A DNA stretch of 34,098 bases from Bdellovibrionota bacterium. Lineage in GTDB: Bacteria > Bdellovibrionota > Bacteriovoracia > Bacteriovoracales > Bacteriovoracaceae. The stretch covers positions 1 through 34,098 of the forward strand of contig JAURQB010000162.1 in assembly GCA_030836365.1 (NCBI GenBank), in the 5' to 3' direction. Under the pieces are notes generated by a model. The model searched no databases and was not told the DNA's origin. It saw only the letters and a program-made list of their open reading frames with translations. The position numbers and the translations under genes were made by a program. Numbering within the stretch: the stretch's first letter is position 1; each line of letters opens with the position of its first letter. Shown piece after piece: positions 32,671 to 34,098 of the stretch.

Positions 32671-33507
32671 ATGTTCGGTGATTCAAGAAATATTGAAGTT
32701 GATCAAGGATTTTTTTTAAATAGTGAGATTTACGAAAATGGTAAATCGGAATGGATTATTGTCACTCATGGCATCGGAGAACATCTTGGTAGGCATCAGT
32801 ATTTAGTTAACTTGCTTCGAGAAAAATATAATGTTTGCTTCTATGATCTTAGAGGTCATGGAAAAAGCGATGGAAAACCTGGTTATATTGATTCATTTGA
32901 CTTGTATATTAGTGACCTTGGGCAAATTGTCGATTTTTTAAAGCAAGAGTACAGAGCAGAGAGAGTTTCTCTTTTTGGCCACTCAATGGGAGGGTTGATT
33001 ACAGCAGCATTTACTCAACAAAAAGGAGATATTTATGAACCAGAAAAAGTTTTCATCAATGCTCCTCCAGTTAAGGTTCCAGGCCCTTTAGGAAAAATTG
33101 TTGATTGTATACCGTTTAGTGGGATTAAAAAGTTGGACAGCATATCAGGTGGTTTATATTTAAAAGGACTCGTTGATTTAGGTTTTCTGTCCCATGATAA
33201 GACTGTTGGAGAGGACTATGTCGCTGATCCCCTAAATAGATTATCCCTAAACACAAAATTGTTAATTGGAATGATTAGGTGTTCTCGAGAAACTTTTTCA
33301 AAACCAATTTCCCCAAAGACAAAAATGTACTGTTGTGTTGGGTCTGCTGACGCTGTCGTTGATCCTCAAGCTGTAATTAACTACTTTTCAAGCACTGAAA
33401 AAAATGTAAGGTTGAAAGTGATTGATGGTGCTTATCATGAAATTCACAACGAGATTGATAAATATCAAAAACCTTATTTTGAATATATTCAAGAATCACT
33501 TAATTAA
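32671..33507 (+). CDS. Alpha/beta hydrolase, monoglyceride lipase-like (S33/Hydrolase_4)
   Basis: The 278-residue serine hydrolase has the Hydrolase_4 N-terminus (VTHGIGEHLGRH, 31-42), YDLRGHGKSDG (58-68), nucleophile Ser105 in GHSMGG, Asp227 in GSADAVVD and His256 in GAYHEIHN, a complete triad in the monoacylglycerol lipase/lysophospholipase order. It has no signal peptide, so it is cytoplasmic. The frame stays open to ATG 32587, but the 28 extra residues look unlike the family; AAGGA and the -10 box support ATG 32671. Its stop shares bases with the convergent protease stop. Confidence 0.9.
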   Translation: MFGDSRNIEVDQGFFLNSEIYENGKSEWIIVTHGIGEHLGRHQYLVNLLREKYNVCFYDLRGHGKSDGKPGYIDSFDLYISDLGQIVDFLKQEYRAERVSLFGHSMGGLITAAFTQQKGDIYEPEKVFINAPPVKVPGPLGKIVDCIPFSGIKKLDSISGGLYLKGLVDLGFLSHDKTVGEDYVADPLNRLSLNTKLLIGMIRCSRETFSKPISPKTKMYCCVGSADAVVDPQAVINYFSSTEKNVRLKVIDGAYHEIHNEIDKYQKPYFEYIQESLN

Positions 33508-34098
33508 ATTTTTTGATTTGAAATATTCTTTTCAATATTTTTAATTCTTATTACTGCTGGAGGATGAGAGTCGTAGAAGTTGCTAAAAACCTCATCCGGC
33601 GCTAAAGCACCATAATTAAATTTATACAGTTTGATTAATGCGGATTTTAGGTCCTCTCCTGATGTAAGCTTGCAGGCAAAGTCGTCTGCCTCAAATTCAT
33701 TTTTTCGAGAAAAAATATTGCTCAAGGGAGAGAGTAAAAAGCTATAAATGGGGGCAATCATCGTAAATAAAATGATCGCAGCCGCCGGAACTTTTGTGTT
33801 TAGCCCATGCCCCACTAGAAATTCGCTACTGGAAATCGCAATTGACAATAAATAAAATACGACAAGCATTGTAAAAACAGAGATGATCATTGATTTAATA
33901 ATATGCTTCTTTTTAAAATGACCTAGTTCATGAGCAAGAATGGCGAGAATTTCTTTATTATCCATTTGCTCAAGCAGGGTATCAAAAAAGACAATTCTCT
34001 TACTTTTTCCAAATCCAGTGAAATAGGCGTTTCCGTGCGAGCTTCTTTTTGATGCATCCATTGTAAAGATTTCTTTTGCATTAAAATTGATTTTCTTA
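33504..34098 (-). CDS. M48-family Ste24-like endopeptidase (N-terminus outside window)
   Basis: The visible C-terminal 198 codons carry zinc motif HELGH in LAHELGHFKKKH, followed by two hydrophobic segments and NEFEADDFA, whose Glu is the third zinc ligand. The frame continues beyond ATG 34061 to the right edge and reads KEIFTMDASKRSSHGNAYFTG, a conserved Ste24 stretch, so ATG 34061 is internal. Ste24/M48A enzymes are integral-membrane zinc proteases that process or remove membrane proteins. The bacterial substrate is unknown. Its stop (TTA on plus, 33504-33506) overlaps the hydrolase stop in TTAA. Confidence 0.93.
   Translation of the reverse strand, partial: KKINFNAKEIFTMDASKRSSHGNAYFTGFGKSKRIVFFDTLLEQMDNKEILAILAHELGHFKKKHIIKSMIISVFTMLVVFYLLSIAISSSEFLVGHGLNTKVPAAAIILFTMIAPIYSFLLSPLSNIFSRKNEFEADDFACKLTSGEDLKSALIKLYKFNYGALAPDEVFSNFYDSHPPAVIRIKNIEKNISNQKI

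Noticed and set aside
34059-34061. ATG 34061 as the start of the M48 protease
   Set aside because: The frame continues to the window edge with conserved family residues, so the real start is outside the window.

Overview
The window is AT-rich bacterial chromosome with densely packed genes on both strands, short gaps and several convergent pairs whose ends overlap. Many exported products, lipoproteins and outer-membrane barrels, a TIGR02147-like regulator, a lysine-pentad histone-H1-like protein and a decapeptide-repeat surface lipoprotein suggest a Gram-negative of the Bdellovibrionota, most likely the Bacteriovorax/Halobacteriovorax side. That placement is inferred from gene style; no rRNA is present to prove it.

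Layout: (1) 1-363, tail of a Lys/Ala-rich H1-like gene and its terminator. (2) 458-4571, a plus-strand run: miaB, a small outer-membrane protein, a predicted zinc aminopeptidase and gshB. (3) 4632-12411, the least familiar part: a lipoprotein, a small sigma-region-4-like protein with a zinc-finger partner, a TonB-like protein, a membrane protein with a decayed histidine-kinase ATPase domain, a long ChaN/Tiki-type protein, and a 924-residue protein that looks like an N6-adenine DNA methyltransferase without its catalytic motif. (4) 12581-18562, a plus-strand block: rsmD, an aspartate aminotransferase, a lipoprotein plus outer-membrane protein pair, and a PIN-PhoH ATPase overlapping a PilZ-domain gene. 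(5) 18593-20878, a tiny ORF, a TIGR02147/DUF4423-like regulator with an exported partner, and a DedA protein. (6) 20947-26605, stress and proteolysis: a 2-Cys peroxiredoxin, clpP, clpX, lon, and tRNA-Val(UAC) with a strong promoter. (7) 26629-34098, envelope genes: a repeat-rich surface lipoprotein, an RND/MMPL exporter, a lytic transglycosylase, a small Cys-motif protein, a monoglyceride-lipase-like hydrolase and the start-truncated end of an M48/Ste24 protease.

Housekeeping genes (miaB, rsmD, aspC-type, phoH-like, clpP, clpX, lon, tRNA) are intact with their catalytic motifs. The less ordinary material is the set of degenerate enzyme folds at 5.5-12.4 kb, the exact 31-bp tandem duplication separating two convergent genes at 32.2 kb, two convergent pairs that share stop codons inside 4-bp palindromes, and an altered ClpP-docking tripeptide in ClpX. 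No CRISPR array, insertion sequence, integrase or prophage was seen, and no stretch over 300 bases lacks a gene.
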